This document shows, piece after piece, positions 24,601-39,600 of a stretch of 64,000 bases of DNA. Origin of the DNA: Ciona savignyi (lineage: Eukaryota; Chordata; Ascidiacea; Phlebobranchia; Cionidae); the NCBI GenBank assembly GCA_000149265.1, contig CH003041.1, forward strand, positions 426,225 through 490,224, in the 5' to 3' direction. The notes under the pieces are model-generated. The model was given only the letters and a program-made list of their open reading frames with translations, was not told the DNA's origin and did no database searches. Position numbers and translations under genes: made by a program. Positions within the stretch are counted from its first letter, which is position 1. Each line of letters starts with the position of its first letter.

Positions 24601-27600
24601 ATGTAATAAATGTGTTCGGTGAACCGTGCAGACAAATGGCCATGCAAAAAAGCCAAAACCACAACAGTTTTAAACGTTTTAGTAAAAACCAATGGTCAAA
24701 ATTAAGTCGAAATGCATGTTTCCTTTTTAAATACACAAAGTTACTTTCACAACAAGAAATTTTAAATTTTATTTCAATTTTAGTGCATATGAATGTGTTA
24801 AATTTACTGGTTGTTAGTTAGACACACCCTTACATGAAAAGCTTGACATTTTAACACCTAACAACTTGTGAGTGAAACATGCAAACTTACAGTAACTTTG
24901 TATGGACTGTTAGGTAGTTCCTCTCCACCAAAGTGAAGATGGATGGTGTAAGCCCCTGCCTCTCTCGGAGTGTAGAATACATCAAAAGTCCCGTCTTTGT
25001 TCTTTACGACATCAGCGTTGAGTTTTTCGCCATCGGGGGTTGTAACCGAACACGTCACATTGCCAGGGCCGGCGCCATTCGGATCAACGGTGATTACAGC
25101 TTCTTCTCCGATGTAAATGTTGGGTCCAAGGCCGTCACCTGTTTTGGAGAAGACAGGGGTCAAAAAGATGAACTTCAACTTTAACAAAAATAAAGAAGAA
25201 AGCTTACCCATTGTTCCAAATGAGACTGAGTGAAGAGAAGAAAGCGTGGAAGAGAGAGAAAGAAAAAGGGAGTTAAAAAGGAGATTTACAAAATTGCAAT
25301 AAGACATTATCAAATATCAGCTGAAATATATAGAGAAGAAATATATAGAGAAGTAAATAAAAATATAGTAATAATATTTGGGACATTTGTTTTAAACCCT
25401 AGTGGCGATGCTCAGAGGGATGTTACACAAAAAGGCTTTTGTCAGAATACTGTTACACGCCAGTAACATTGGCAATTAAAGTGAATCATGTATAATAAAG
25501 ATGTTACTTTTTAGGCTTTTGAACACAATATTCCACTAGACCCAAGCAATGACCATTAAGTGCCTTGACCGAGTACACACAACCACAAACTCTAAGATAA
25601 TTCTTGTCAGAATTCGGCTATGTTAAAGACTGTTGCACATTACGACCCTATATTCCAAACTTCCCAAAACCGGCGTAATCCCACCTTGCTTCCCTATAAT
25701 AAACGCCTATAATCACACAACATACACACCTGAGACCAGGCATTTGCTTGCGTTGCCAGATGGCACGGCACGAATCCGGTACGGAGAGTAGGGTATCTCA
25801 TCCCCACCGTACTTGACAGAGATAGTGTACCTTCCTACAAGGTCAGGGACATATGAGACGTTATAAGTGCCGTCTCCATTGTCACGGATGCTAGCTCTCT
25901 TTGGTCGCCCTTCAGGATCCTAAATATGGGTTCATATTTTAGTCCATTGATTTTATATGTTTATATTTTCATGCATTAAATTAAATGTGCAAATTTGTTA
26001 TTAAAAAAAAATTGTGTTGGCAGAATTCATTGTATAAAATTATAGTAAAGTGGTATAAAATAATTATTGTAGTAATTAAAGTAGAGAGGTTTAGTGCTAA
26101 TTGCTGACTTTTTGTATTATATGCATGCTTTTTGACAAATTACTTGTAACATAGGAACAATAGCATTCCTGTTAGTAACTAAAGGAATGATTGTCAATAT
26201 TTAACATAGTGGGTTTGAAAAAAAGGCTGTAAAACGCTGTTAGTTATTAGAGTTATATGTTCCCACACTTGTATTGCTGAAAAAAAGATAAAAAAAAGTT
26301 TGGTGGCCAGTGTGGTAATCAAGCCTGGTCCATTTTGTCTTGCTTAAATAGCACAGTAGAAAATTAGAAAATAATTATTGCAAGGGTTTAAACAAAACAT
26401 ACATTTTCACTCCAAACAATTAAATGCATTGCGATTTCGCAATAAACCTAGTTTGTTAATCATTGCATGCAGGTTATGAACTTATTGCTATTGTAATATA
26501 ACTCTGAGATGTTGTTCTGTCTATTTCACCAGAAAAAAGAAAGAAAGTTTTGACCCAATATTGAGTAGTGGTTAGTCGTAGTTGTTATTGCTGTTTGGAG
26601 AATTACTGTGCACCATCATAGGAGAGAAGGTTAAATGAAGGCAGAAAGGAGAGAGGAGTAGAAGAAGGCAAGTTGCAGCACCACCAGTGATAACTTACAG
26701 ATGCATGAACCTCTCGACAAGGTGCCTTCTTATCTTTGGATCTACGAGGGCTGCGTTGGTGGGGTGAACCCACCCCGCTGCCTGATTTGCGGGGGCTTTT
26801 CTTTTGTGGGCTACGCTTTGTTGGTGAGGATTTAGGCCCGTCAGAGTCAGAGCTGGAGCTAGAGCTGGAGCTCGATCGTGAGCGTGATCGTGAATGAGAT
26901 CGTGAGCGTGATCGGGATCGAGATCGTGAGCGTGATCTGCTGCTTGAAGAGCTGGAGCTTGAACTGCCTCGACTCTTTCTTCCAGGGCTGACCTCACTTG
27001 AGCCTCTGCTCGGTCGTTTTGTGGGGCTGTAGGGCTTGCTTGGACTCTTTCTTTTTGGGGAACGTACCCCTGCGGCAACACCCTCTGAGCCGGTTGGTTT
27101 ATGAGGTGCTGGCGGCATTTCGACGGCATATTTTTCACGTTTTGGATTCTAAAACGTGATTCGAATGCATGACACTAACTTCAAATGATAACCTATTTAA
27201 CCACACTCTTTAAACAACATTTCATGAAAGTATGACATTCAGTGCAAGAAAAACAACACACAAACAAAAGAGAAAACATTCCCACACATATAACATACCG
27301 TCACTTGCACAGCAAGGAGGCCATCGCCAGCATCAGTGGCATCAATGGTAAACTCAACTGGAATAGATGCTGGCACTCCTCCTGCAGCAAGTCCAGGACC
27401 ATTGCATTTAACCTGAATAATGAAAATTATAAGTTAAAGGGGATCTTAAATAGCTTACATTGGTTCAAACTAGAAATAAAGGCTGCAACTATGTTTTTTA
27501 TGTAATTTAATACTTAATATTAACAAGAAAGTCATTACTTTAGATTGCTGGTCCAAGCTGAAATATTAAATTGAATGACCAAAAATGATAATTTTGAATA

Positions 27601-30600
27601 TATAGACATTTCCTTTTAATAGATCCTCATAACATATATAAAGATAATTCAAATAGATCACCTTGCTAGCATCATGGGTTGGCTGTACTCTAACACGGTA
27701 GGGACTTCGTGGGACTTCCTCATCTGCATATTTCACCTGTACTTGGTATGGTCCTTCTTTGGGTGGGGGTGTAGCTCACGGTGTGGGTACCGTCGCCATT
27801 ATCCTTCACGTCAACTGGCTCTTTTACACCTGGGGGTCAATAGGGGTTTAATAAAGGAAATGGTAGAAAGGTGTAGATAAATTAAGCATGGAATGTTGTT
27901 AAAATAGGTATCAGAAAAAAATATTGCACTTATAATGGCTTTCTTTGTTAAATCAGATACGATAGACTGGTGGTGTGTAAACCCAAGTTTGTCAGTCATA
28001 TGACAGTCAATGTGACACAGTAAATCACCATAATGGTTCCAACCTTGGGTTTTAAGGTTTAAAGGCCATGTCTAATTATACCAAATTTTAATAATTTATT
28101 GTTTTTTAGACATGTTCTAATGTCTGTCGTTTTGCCGTTTTTTCCTGATTTTAAGATTTTTATCAATGGTCCTGCTTCGTGTTTTCATCGTGGAAACAAA
28201 AAATAAAAAAAATAAAAATAAACTAAACCTAAAAAATATACTGATTACATGAAGCAATATTACCTCTTGGGCCCTTCACAGCCACTTCCAAAGGAGCCAC
28301 ACCAGCAGTAGTGCAATCCACAGTAAATTCTTGTGGAACATTTGCTCTTACACCAGGTGAGACCCCTGGACCATTGCATGAAACCTATGTGAAGCAAAAT
28401 CTTAATGATTTGTTTATATTTTTTATATAAAGGATAGAAATGTTATAGTAATCTCTAGAGGTATGACTTATAGTCAATATAACTTATACCGTGTATACGA
28501 TTGTACAAAAAAACAATAACTTGTGTAGGCCTGACACTAATCTGATTATTTAAAGACAACTTGCTGTTTAATGAGTTTCATCATAACATAGTATTAAAGT
28601 ATGCATCATTATAGAAAAGTAAAACTTTTTCTTAAAATACATTGACATTTTGTTTCAAACATTAAAAAAAAACATAAAATTGATCCCTAAGTAATTTCAA
28701 GTAGCTGTTTAAGTTTAATTTCCTACCTTTCTGGGATCAACGGTATCCTTAACAGGTACAATAAATGGGGATCCTGGGATGTTTTGTCCACCGTATGTTA
28801 TATTGACTTCATATTCACCAGGTGCAGTGGGCAGGTACTCCACTGCGCAAGTGCCATCTTTGCTGTCCTACGAAAAGTACGAAACATCGGTTAAACGAAA
28901 AGTATATAGCTCCAAGTACTTTTAACTCCAATAGTAGACATATCACTAAATAAACAGAAGACATGCCGCTTAAGGGAAAACCACAAAGGCTGTTATTGAT
29001 TAAAGTTGTTTTAGAATTGTTTGGTTTATTCTCTTATGCAGTACTAACATTTATTCAAGTTTTGATAAACCCTTGTGAAATGGTCTATATATAAACTAAA
29101 CCGTCATTCATTCTTTTAATGTCATCTTATATAAAAAAGAGTTTTTGAATAAAACCTATGAATATATCGGAAAATTCGACCATAATTTCTCAATAATCCT
29201 ATTCACAGCTGACTAAAATAAAAATGCATGTGTGCAAACTGCACAGCTTAGTCTGCCCAGCAATTCACACTTAAGAGATATCTCCATCCAACTTTACACA
29301 GTACAAACAGCTATGGTAACCTGGTTGCATGAGGTAATCCCAAGAGATACACATGAGTATTACATAATAATTTAGAAATTACTATAAGTAAATAATCAAC
29401 CTACAGTGCATGTGATTTTGGCATCAGAAGGCCCTTCGACTGCAAGTCCAAGACCACCTGTTCCTGCACCTCTGGTGTCGACTGTGAATTTGGCGGGTTT
29501 GTTTGTCGTGCCCTGCTCCAACCCGGGTCCGTGCGCTTTTACGCGACTTGGGTCACAGCCCTCATCAACCCCAACATTGAATGGGGACCCAGGGACAGGA
29601 ACATCATCGTAATCAACATGGGATTTTGTGGGGCCCTATAAGTATATAGGGGTTAAGTCAAGATACGTAAATTAGCAAAACAATATTTAGGGAGAAAATT
29701 TTTATGATAAAGCAAAATATTTATATTCTTTTTTATGATAAAGCAAAAAATAAAACGGTACTTAATTTAAACAGTTACAGCAAATCATTATTATACTAGC
29801 TCTATAAGGTATAAAAAATAATAAATTATTTTGGAGCAGTTATTAAAATTGGTGAATATTTCTATTTAAATCTACAAAATTTACTTTAAAGGGCTTATTT
29901 GTGGTTATTATTACAGGTAATGGGCTTTAGATAAAAAAAAACTGGAGTGAAATTGAATGTCAGGCACCTTTCTCATAAGGTGAGTACTTGGCATCATAGG
30001 TTCCATCTCTGTTGTCTTTGATGTCAACTGGCACCGCGGCTCCAGATGGTGCCACGGCTTTGGCGGTGACATGCTTGCCTCCACGCGGGGCAAGACGCTT
30101 GGCATTGACGGTGAACTCTGCATCCACATCAGCAAGCACTCCTAAAACAAAGATCGGTTCAAAAAAAGTAAAAAAAAATTAGGGTAAAAATTGGGTAAAA
30201 AAATATTAGGGGAAAAAAGTTTAGGGTAGAAAATTGGGTAAACAAATTTTAGGGTGAAAACTTGGTAAAAAAAGTTTAGGGAAAAAATTGGGTAAACAAA
30301 TGTTAGGGTAAAGAAGTTTGGCGTAAACATTGGGTAAAAGAATGATAGGATAAAAAAAGTTTAGGGTAAAAAATCGATAAACTTTCATCAGTAAGGAAAT
30401 TTTCTTTTTTTGTATTGTTATGTTATGTTTTGCATGGCATACTTTGTTGTGGAAACACAGTAACATTAAGACTTTAAAAAACAGATAAATAAAACAAATG
30501 CTGTTTCACCTTCTGGTTCAACACCAGGCCCAGTGGTTTTTACGCTACTTGTGTCAACATCGGGTTTGATGGGAACACTGGCCGGTGATTTGGGAACAGA

Positions 30601-33600
30601 TATTCCGCCATACTGAACATTAACAAGTGCTTTGCCTGGCTTGTTCGGCACAAATGTAATGCTGAAAAAAGAAATTGCCAAAATGATAAAAATAAGGAAA
30701 TATTTTTTTTAGAAAGTTAGAATAGTGAGAATGTTTTACAAAAATATAGAATTTTTTGAAAAATACATTAATAAGGTCCATAGTCGCACATAGATGTGGC
30801 CATCACATTATGTTCCCGAGGCAATGCATTTCCAATGTACAATATCCTATAAAATACACACACTGTTGCCAGCATGTGACTATATACATAGAATAACATA
30901 GGGTTCAAAATGCACAGAGTGACTGTACTTGCCATAAACATTGTACTGTTAGTCTTTATATATTTCTTATAATGTTGTATTTCCCCAATCATAGTTCAAA
31001 GTAGTAAATGGCACCACAGTCTTATTAGTTTTTAGAGCTTTATGTTGCAAATAAAACATCTAAAGGATTGGTTTACAATTTCTGTGTTGTTAAAAATAAA
31101 CAGGAATAAGAAAATAATTACTCGTGTGTGCCATCTCCATTGTCCTTTACTTTGGTGGGCACCTTAGTTCCATCATCATTCAGTACATCAGCAGTGAGTG
31201 GGGCATTACCAGCACCACAGCAGTCCGCCACGATCTTACTTGGTGTACCTACTTTTCCTGATTCCAATCCAGGACCATTGAGGTCTACTTTTGAGGCATC
31301 AAAAGCAGGCTCAATTTTAGCTGCAATTTTAGAGGATTGTATTTACGGTACTACAATCATGCCTTGCCAAGAACTAGCTATATTGCAGTAAATCATAATA
31401 GTGTAAGTTCACTTTATTATCTTTAGATGGTGGAAATGGATCAATAATAAACGCGTATTATGTATCATGTTTATTATCTTTTAAATTTCATAGGCAAACA
31501 ACCTTATTTTTGCCTGTCATTTTTTCTAGGTTCTACATAAAAACAAAATATTTACCATTAAATGGAGATCCTGGAATATGTTCATCGGCAAATAAGACAT
31601 TGATTTTGTAATCTCCAGCTTCTGTGGGGAGGTAAGCTACAGAGCATGAGCCATCACCGTTATCAATGCATTCGATCTTGGCTTCGCAAGGTCCTTCAAC
31701 TGTCAACCCAAGTCCACCATTGCCTGTTTGAAAGGTATGGTTAGTTTGTTATTCTGTAAAATAATGATTACCACACAGAAGTTCTTGAATTCACTTTGTT
31801 CTTGAGATTTAGTTTGTTCTTGAAAAAGGAAACTCTCAGAAATTCTAAGCTAGATAAATATGTCAGATAAGTTTGTTATTCTGTAAAACTCGATCACCAT
31901 CCAGAAGTGGTTATATTTACAACTTAGTTTGTTCTTGAGAAAGGAATCTCTTAGAATTTTCTAAGCTACATAATATTTTGAAACATTTTTGAATATTTTG
32001 TTAAATTTTTACTTAAATGTATTATTTCTAAAGCTGTCAAGCTATAAAATATTTAGGGATTTTTTTTAAATACTATTTTATGATACAACGAATTGTGCTT
32101 CTCGGAAGAATAACAAATCCAAGAATTATTCAAAGTGGGGTCTGACGTGGACATGTGGTACTTATCATGTTCCTGTTAAGCACTGTTGTTTAAATGATAA
32201 AAAAATTAACCTATTTCATTACCGAATGCCTCTTAAATCAATATTTTAAAACTATTTTATGTAAGAACAGAACAAAAAAATCAACAAATTTTACCTGCGT
32301 CAGCAGTTTCGATTGTAAATGGGGCATTTTTACCCACAACACCCTCCGATAAACCGGGTCCGTACGCTCGGACCTTGCTGGGGTCAGCTGGGACTAAAGC
32401 TTCCACCAAGAAGGGACTTCCCCTTACTGGGATGCCATCGTAATTAACATTAACACGATGTGGCCCTGTGATATAGAAAGTTAAATGATACAAATTTATA
32501 GCAGGACTTTAAAAAAAATTACAATCATCATTTATCTTCACACTTTTAGAAGTTTCTAGAACTGAAATGGTGTTTATTTATTAATTCTGATGACAATCAT
32601 TATTTAAGTTTTTACCTTCTTCTAGAGGGGTGAAGTGGTATTTCTTCCCATTGGGTGTCTTCTTATCATGGGCATGTATAGGGATATTGGAAGGTCCAAC
32701 CACGTCCACATCCAACTTGCCTTGCCCTCCAGCACCAGTGGTTTGCACTTCAAACTCTTGCGGTTTTCCAACATCGATTTCTTTAAAGGATAGAAGTTGT
32801 GCTATTTCGGCAGATATATTTTTTTTTGCAAAATTGTATTATTTTACTTTTAGTGGTGTTTATCACTTTATATGAGAAAACATGTTAATTGTACTAGTAA
32901 TGTTATAATACAGGAAATTTTCCATCCTGTTGAGTTACCAAAGCTATTTCAGTATGTTGAATCAGTAGAACATATTAAAAAAAAATTGTATTCATATGAT
33001 TTTAGAGAGGAAAATTCAGATTGAAAAAAATATACGTTTTATGTGTGTCAATTGTCAATGTACACTTTTTGTTCCAATTTTCGACTTTGATACACTATGC
33101 TCTACGGTTAGACTCATTCCAATCTAGACTTACTGTCATCAAGTCCTTTTACTTTAATAGCATTGACATCCAAAGGAGGAGCCACATCTACAGGAAATGG
33201 GGACCCAGGGACTCGATCGCCACCGTAAGTGACGTCCACGTCCATCGGACCCTCGCCATTGGGTGTGTACGATACAGTGTAAGTTGAATCCTGCAGTAAT
33301 ATAATGGAATAAAATATTCTTTTTAAAACAAGATTTTAGTAATATATGTGTGATCAAAACTGGTTTTACGAGGTTGATGGTATCTACTGCAAAATTGTAC
33401 CAGAGAGCAATTGAAATTGTTTTTCTGTTTTACTTTTACGTTTTTGTTTTTTTTTTACTTTAAAACTTTACCAAGAAAATTGCACTTTGAAGATTATCTT
33501 AAAATACTATTATCTATGATTGTCTATTATTACATATATTACAAGTGTTTTCCTACTTTATTGTCAAGGATATCAGCTTTACTAGCTGGTGCCCTGTACG

Positions 33601-36600
33601 AGCCTCTAGCAGGTTTGAATTGTACATCTGGTTTCGCTTTGCCTGCTCCCTTGGTGTAGATTGTGAAGTGTGTAGGCTTTCCGCATTCAACACCTAAGAT
33701 GTATGGTTCAAGGTTAGGATGGGAGTTAAATCTTTTTTATTTAAAAATTAACATTTTGTATTAAAATTTGCACACGACTGTGGTTCATTTCCATATCACT
33801 AGCCCAATGCACTTATTGAGCGTCTCTGGTTCGCCAACCATTACCCAGAAATATTTGGCCAAGGACAACTGACTATCACGCAACTAGTTTACATTCTACA
33901 ATATTTTAAGTGAAACATGAATCACTAAACCACCAAACTATTCAGCTAGACAAGTTAGGAACATAGAGCGGTTACCTTCTTTCTCTAGACCTGGACCATC
34001 TGCTTTCACTTTCTTTGCATTGTGTGATGAAGCAACATTTACATGGATCGGTGTTTTGGGGACTGGTTGTTCAGCGAAAAGAACCATAATGGTGTGGTCA
34101 CCTAAAGACACACAATGTTCCAATGATTAAAGAGAAAATAATCAATTTATTTTGACATTTTTAATGTGTATGACAAACTTGGTATAAAAAAACTTCAAAA
34201 AATGACTTTCTTACCTGGTCCTGGGGGAGTGTACTTTACTGTGAAAGTGTCCGTTGCGTCGTTTTTGATGATTTCAAACTCTACATCTCGTTCAGTGGGT
34301 CCTACTACCCCTGCAGCGCATTTAATCCCAATGCTTACATCCCCATTGCCGGCCTTTGCGCAATCGACAGTGAAGTAGGTCGGTTCCTCTGCCTTTAAAC
34401 CGGGCTCTACACCAGGTCCATATACTTTCACTTTGTCAGGGTAAGAGTCTTCATTAACGTTCACCTGAAATGAACATTTAATGTGAATACTAAAGAATTA
34501 ACGAAATTTTGATTTTGGCATCAACCATTATCTATAACTTCTAACCATTAACAGTTAAACTTACGTTTTAAAATATATAGATAAATCTGCATCCTTGTGA
34601 AAAAAATATAACTTAATACAAGTTTGAGAAATAATATTGACATGGCTTGTTTTTTTAAACAAAACCTACCCTGAATGGGCTGTCTTTGACTGCAACTCCA
34701 GCATAGGAAGGAATAATGGTGTGTTTGATTGGATTTTTTGGCGTGTAATCGCAATCGTATGTCCCATCGCCGTTGTCAGTCACTTTAACGGGCAGATTTT
34801 CTCCATCAGCAGCCACCGCGACCACTTCAACCGGTGCAGGGGCACCAGCACGTTTAGCATCAACCGTGAAATTCGTTGGTCTCCCGTTTACAGGTGTTCC
34901 TGACTCAAGGCCTGGTCCGTAAGCTTTAACCTAATAATACAGGTACAGAGTGCAGTTTGAACTGTAGAATAAATCATACCCATTCTTGCTAAGCGAGCTA
35001 TAAAATCAGCTGAAAAATATATTATTGTATCTAATTAAACAAATTTGACAGTTTACTAACAGCATTTTCATAAAAAAAACCTAAAACTAAATTCATATAT
35101 CTTACAGTGTATAAAATAAGCTGTAAAACTAACCTTATCCGGATGAGTCTTTGAATCTGCTGGTGCAATCTGTGCCATGAAGGGTGATCCTTTGATATCA
35201 TTATCATCGCATATGATATGCACAGCATACTCTCCTGGCTCTGTTGGGTGGTACTTCACGTCACATGACCCATCTCCACAGTCCTCACATTCTATTTGAG
35301 CTTGGGACGGCCCCTCAATTGAGAAACCTGCATAGAAATATATTTATTCATTAAAATTTTTGTTTAGTCGGACTAACATTGCAAATTATATTTCAAATTG
35401 ATTTTTCTGTTTCATTATGTATATTTGCATCTAAATTACAAATTGAAGGACTAAAACCAAGAAATGTATCAGAATTTTAGAAAATTAAACCACCCACCAA
35501 GTTGTCCCACTTCTGTTCCAATGGTCTCCACAACGAAATCAGCGGAATTTCCAACTTTTCCTCCATGCAATCCTGGTCCGTAAGCTCTAACTTTTTGTGG
35601 TCCAGCTTCTGGTCCAACATTGATCTAAAGCAAAGCAAAGTTTTTCATTTTCCACATTTATCCGATAAAAGCAAATTGATAAAACACATAAAAAATTAAT
35701 GTGAAACAAAACTACAAAAATGGGTAAATTTTTTTAGTAAATCTAAGAAATATGACAGAGTATTGGATATTAACTAATGTCCAAGCACAATAACCTCTCT
35801 TACCTGGAATGGGCTTTTTGCAATTGGCTTTCCACCATAAGTAACATTGACAACGTAGTCACCCTGCTTCAGAGGATAGTATTCACAGTCGAAAATTTCA
35901 GGGTCCTTTGGATTCTTCTTCACAACCACAGGTTCATTGCTTCCCCCTGAAAATAAGTAGTAGACAATAAGTAGGATAATTTAGAAAAAGCTTTTACAAA
36001 AATTCACAAATATTCTGACCGAGAATAAAAAAAAGTGTGAGGTACAATGGTTTTAGATATGCAGCAAGGATAAACATATAATATGGTTTATATCAAATTA
36101 TATTACTTGGTCCCTTGACTGTCACTTTCAGGTCAGCATCTCCCGCATCCTTGGTGGTCACATGGAAATCTGCCTTCTCTCTCATTCGTAGTCCCGTGGG
36201 CTGAATTCCACGGCCATAAGCTCGGCATGAATTTGCACTAAAAGCTGCAATGGTAATGGAAAAAAGATTCATACAATGCGGAAGGGTGTGCTCTTTGTTA
36301 TGTGAAATGAAGCCTCCAGTTAATTGGGGGTTATCACCAGTAACTGGATCAACTGAAATTGAGATGATATAAAAAAATTATAACACCAAAAAATTTGATG
36401 TTAGTTGAACCACACATGACAAAATGGTATGCATGGATTCAAACAAATGAAACAACCTTTAATGTTACACCAATTGTGCAACATAACTGTTGGTTAAAAC
36501 TGACTTGTGAGCAAACATATAATACTAAAGAGTGTTTGTGAAACGAATGAATTTTTCTTGTGATTTTTTTAAACCTGGAAATTGAGATTGTTCGGTTGGC

Positions 36601-39600
36601 CGGACAGCCTTTTGTGCCTCAACAGGCTTTTCATCTACTGGATTAACAATAGTCTCTGCAGGGGCAGATTGCAAAAGTGGTTCCGTTGACTTGCCTAAAA
36701 TAATATAAGTTGAACACTGAAGGTCAATATTGGTTCAGCCAACTAAAATTGTTCACCAATTTGAAAATAAACTGCAGATCCTTAATTTAATGTAAAAAAT
36801 AACTGCAGATCCTTAATGTAGTGTTACATAAACAATTGTGTATTAATAGCACAATAAAGTGTTGATGTAAAATATGAAATTCGCTTTTCATATTTTAATC
36901 AAAAGAAATACTATTCCATAAAATAACACCTCGTTAAACCAGGTGTCACTGAGCGACCCTGGACACCTCAGCAAAACTAAAGGTTTTATGAAAATAACTG
37001 AAACCTGTCAGAAGTTAGCTCTTTTAATACAACATAATGTTTAAAGCGCAAAAAATTACGCAAATTTCAAAAGTAACTGGTGGAAAAGATTGTTCAGTCA
37101 AGCCATAAGCCTGAACAAAAGAAAAAACTGAAGATTGAGGTAGAAAACATATAACGGAAACCTGATGCAAATTATTTTGCATATACCACTTTTAGTGTGC
37201 AAATAAAAGGGAAAATAAGCCGGACTTGGATAGAACCTGATGGACAACATTGTTCAGTAACGAATTCGATCTGAGCCTGAACAGGCTCATCTCTCACAGG
37301 ATTAATTGTATCATCAGGAAAAAGGTCTAATGATTCGCACAGTTCTAAAAGCAGATCGTCCTTGTCTGGTTCATTTGCAGACGTATCGCATTTGTCTAAG
37401 AGAAATGTAAAAACTAAGCACAAACTTGGCTGCGCACTCAAAAAAATTCATGATATTGAAATGAATAAAGGAATAACTAATGCTTGGTTTATTTGTATCT
37501 GAATCCTTTGATTCAGATTCAACACTTTTCTCAAAAACTTTAATACGTCAAAAAAAATAACAACTGAATAGAAATGAAAGACAGCATTTTTGATGGCACA
37601 AAAATAAATGTATTAAACAAATAAAAAATAACACCAGTATTGCAATTATAACAGAAACCTTCTGATTGAGAACTATCACTTGAAGTAGAACAAGAAATGG
37701 GGAAATCTTCATTCATTAATTTATCACTCTCAACCACTTCTAACATATGTGGCTGACTTTCTAATTCCACTGAAAGTCTGCAGTTATTATCTGAAACATT
37801 CATTGACAAAACATCGGACATATAAATGAGATCAAAACGAAATTTCAATTGGAACAAAAAAAAATTACAAAACATCCCTGGTTTTATTTAAAAACATCAG
37901 CTTCAGAATTCTCACTTAAACTCGAATTTGCACTTGACTTTTTCCGAGGTTTAATGTGGGTTATTTTCTTTTTCCATGATAGCCTACCATTTTTTAGTCT
38001 TTCAAAGACCGAAACGAGTTTGACAACCGAAGGTGGTTTCTCAGACTCTAAATCGGAAAACAGAACAATTGATAGTTAGAATGAAAAATGAAAAGGTAAA
38101 GAAACCTTTGGATTTATCACTCGAGCTAGAGCTGGGGTTAGCGCTAGAGCTTGAACTTATATTTGGTTCCTGTGATTTAATTCCATCATCTTGGGATACA
38201 GGAATGGATTTTCCAAGTTGCGCTTCTGGTGATTTTTGTCCAGAACTTAACTCCAGAGCTGTACACAGTAGTTTAATTGTAATGGTTACTGTAGGCATCA
38301 ATCCTGTTAAATTAATTTAAAAACCTGGGGCTTCTGACTCTTCAATGTTAACTCGCATTGTAGCCTCAACGGGCTCCTCAACAACTGGTAGAACCACGTT
38401 GTCTTGGGGGGACGGGTGCCCAAATTTCGAATTTGGTTTGTTCTTATCACCTGAAACTAACTTTGATAAGCATCTAAGCTATCAAAAGTTCGAGCATTGA
38501 ACAAAGGAAGAAATTTTTCATTTAATTCTTAGCTTGCAAAATAAACTTCCAGATTCATCTTGGGAATTCTGGTTAAAATTACCACTTTTGTGAAAACTTT
38601 GAAATTTGGACTTTATTTTTCCAAGAAGACCTTGGTCTTCGGATTCATCACTTGAGTTGGAGCTTGAACTGCTTTTAGAATCTGAGTTCTCTTTTTCCAC
38701 TAAATCAACTCTGTCATCTAAAGGCACATTTAGTGGTTTATTTGGTTTTACAAATAGCAGGTATTGTGCAAATCTTAAATTTGATCTGCTGTTATCAACT
38801 GAAAATGGCATTTAATCAACATTTAATGTTGATTAAACAACAAACGAAACTTGTTTATCCGATACATAATTTCCAATTCGGAGAAAAAATAACATTTCAC
38901 TTTATTTTAGAAACCTTCTAATTCAGATTCATCACTTGAGCTAGAGTTTGAACTGGAATTTAATTCAGTCTTGGAATCATTATTTTCCAGTTCTTTTTGA
39001 TGTACATCAAGAGCTACTTTTGGCATAACTCGCATTGTTGCCTCAATTGGTTCCTCAACAACAGGCAGTGCCCTGCTGTCTTGGTCAACTACAAGAGCAC
39101 CTCCAAGATTAACAATTGGGGACTGTTTCCCAGAATTTACATTTGATTTTTCATCTGAAAAAAGTTTGATTAACAACTCAGATCTGGTCCAAGCTGTGGC
39201 ATTGAATAAAGCATGGAAACTTGTGTATTAATACATAATTTCCAACACAATAAGACAACAAAGCCACCTTCTGATTCAGAATCATCACTTGAGCTAGAGT
39301 CAGAGCTGGAACTACTGTGAGAAACAATGCCATCCTTTTTATAAGATGTATGCTCATCATGTTGAGATGGGTCAACGGTTTCACCAATTTCCGAATTAGC
39401 AGAAAGATCTCCAGATTTTAGATTGGATTTATCATTATTACCTAAGAGTTAAGTATTTTTTTGTTTAAAAAGTTAGCTTGGTTACAAAACAAATACCCTT
39501 ATCCTTAAAACTCGGCAATTTGGCCCTCAATTTTGAAAGAAAACCTTGGGGTTCAGATTCATCATTTAAAATGGAACTTGAATCGCTCTTAGAATTTGAC

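Noticed and set aside
30142..30466. Minus-strand frames rich in Phe/Leu/Pro
   Set aside because: They arise from the TTAGGGTAAAA minisatellite in an intron.
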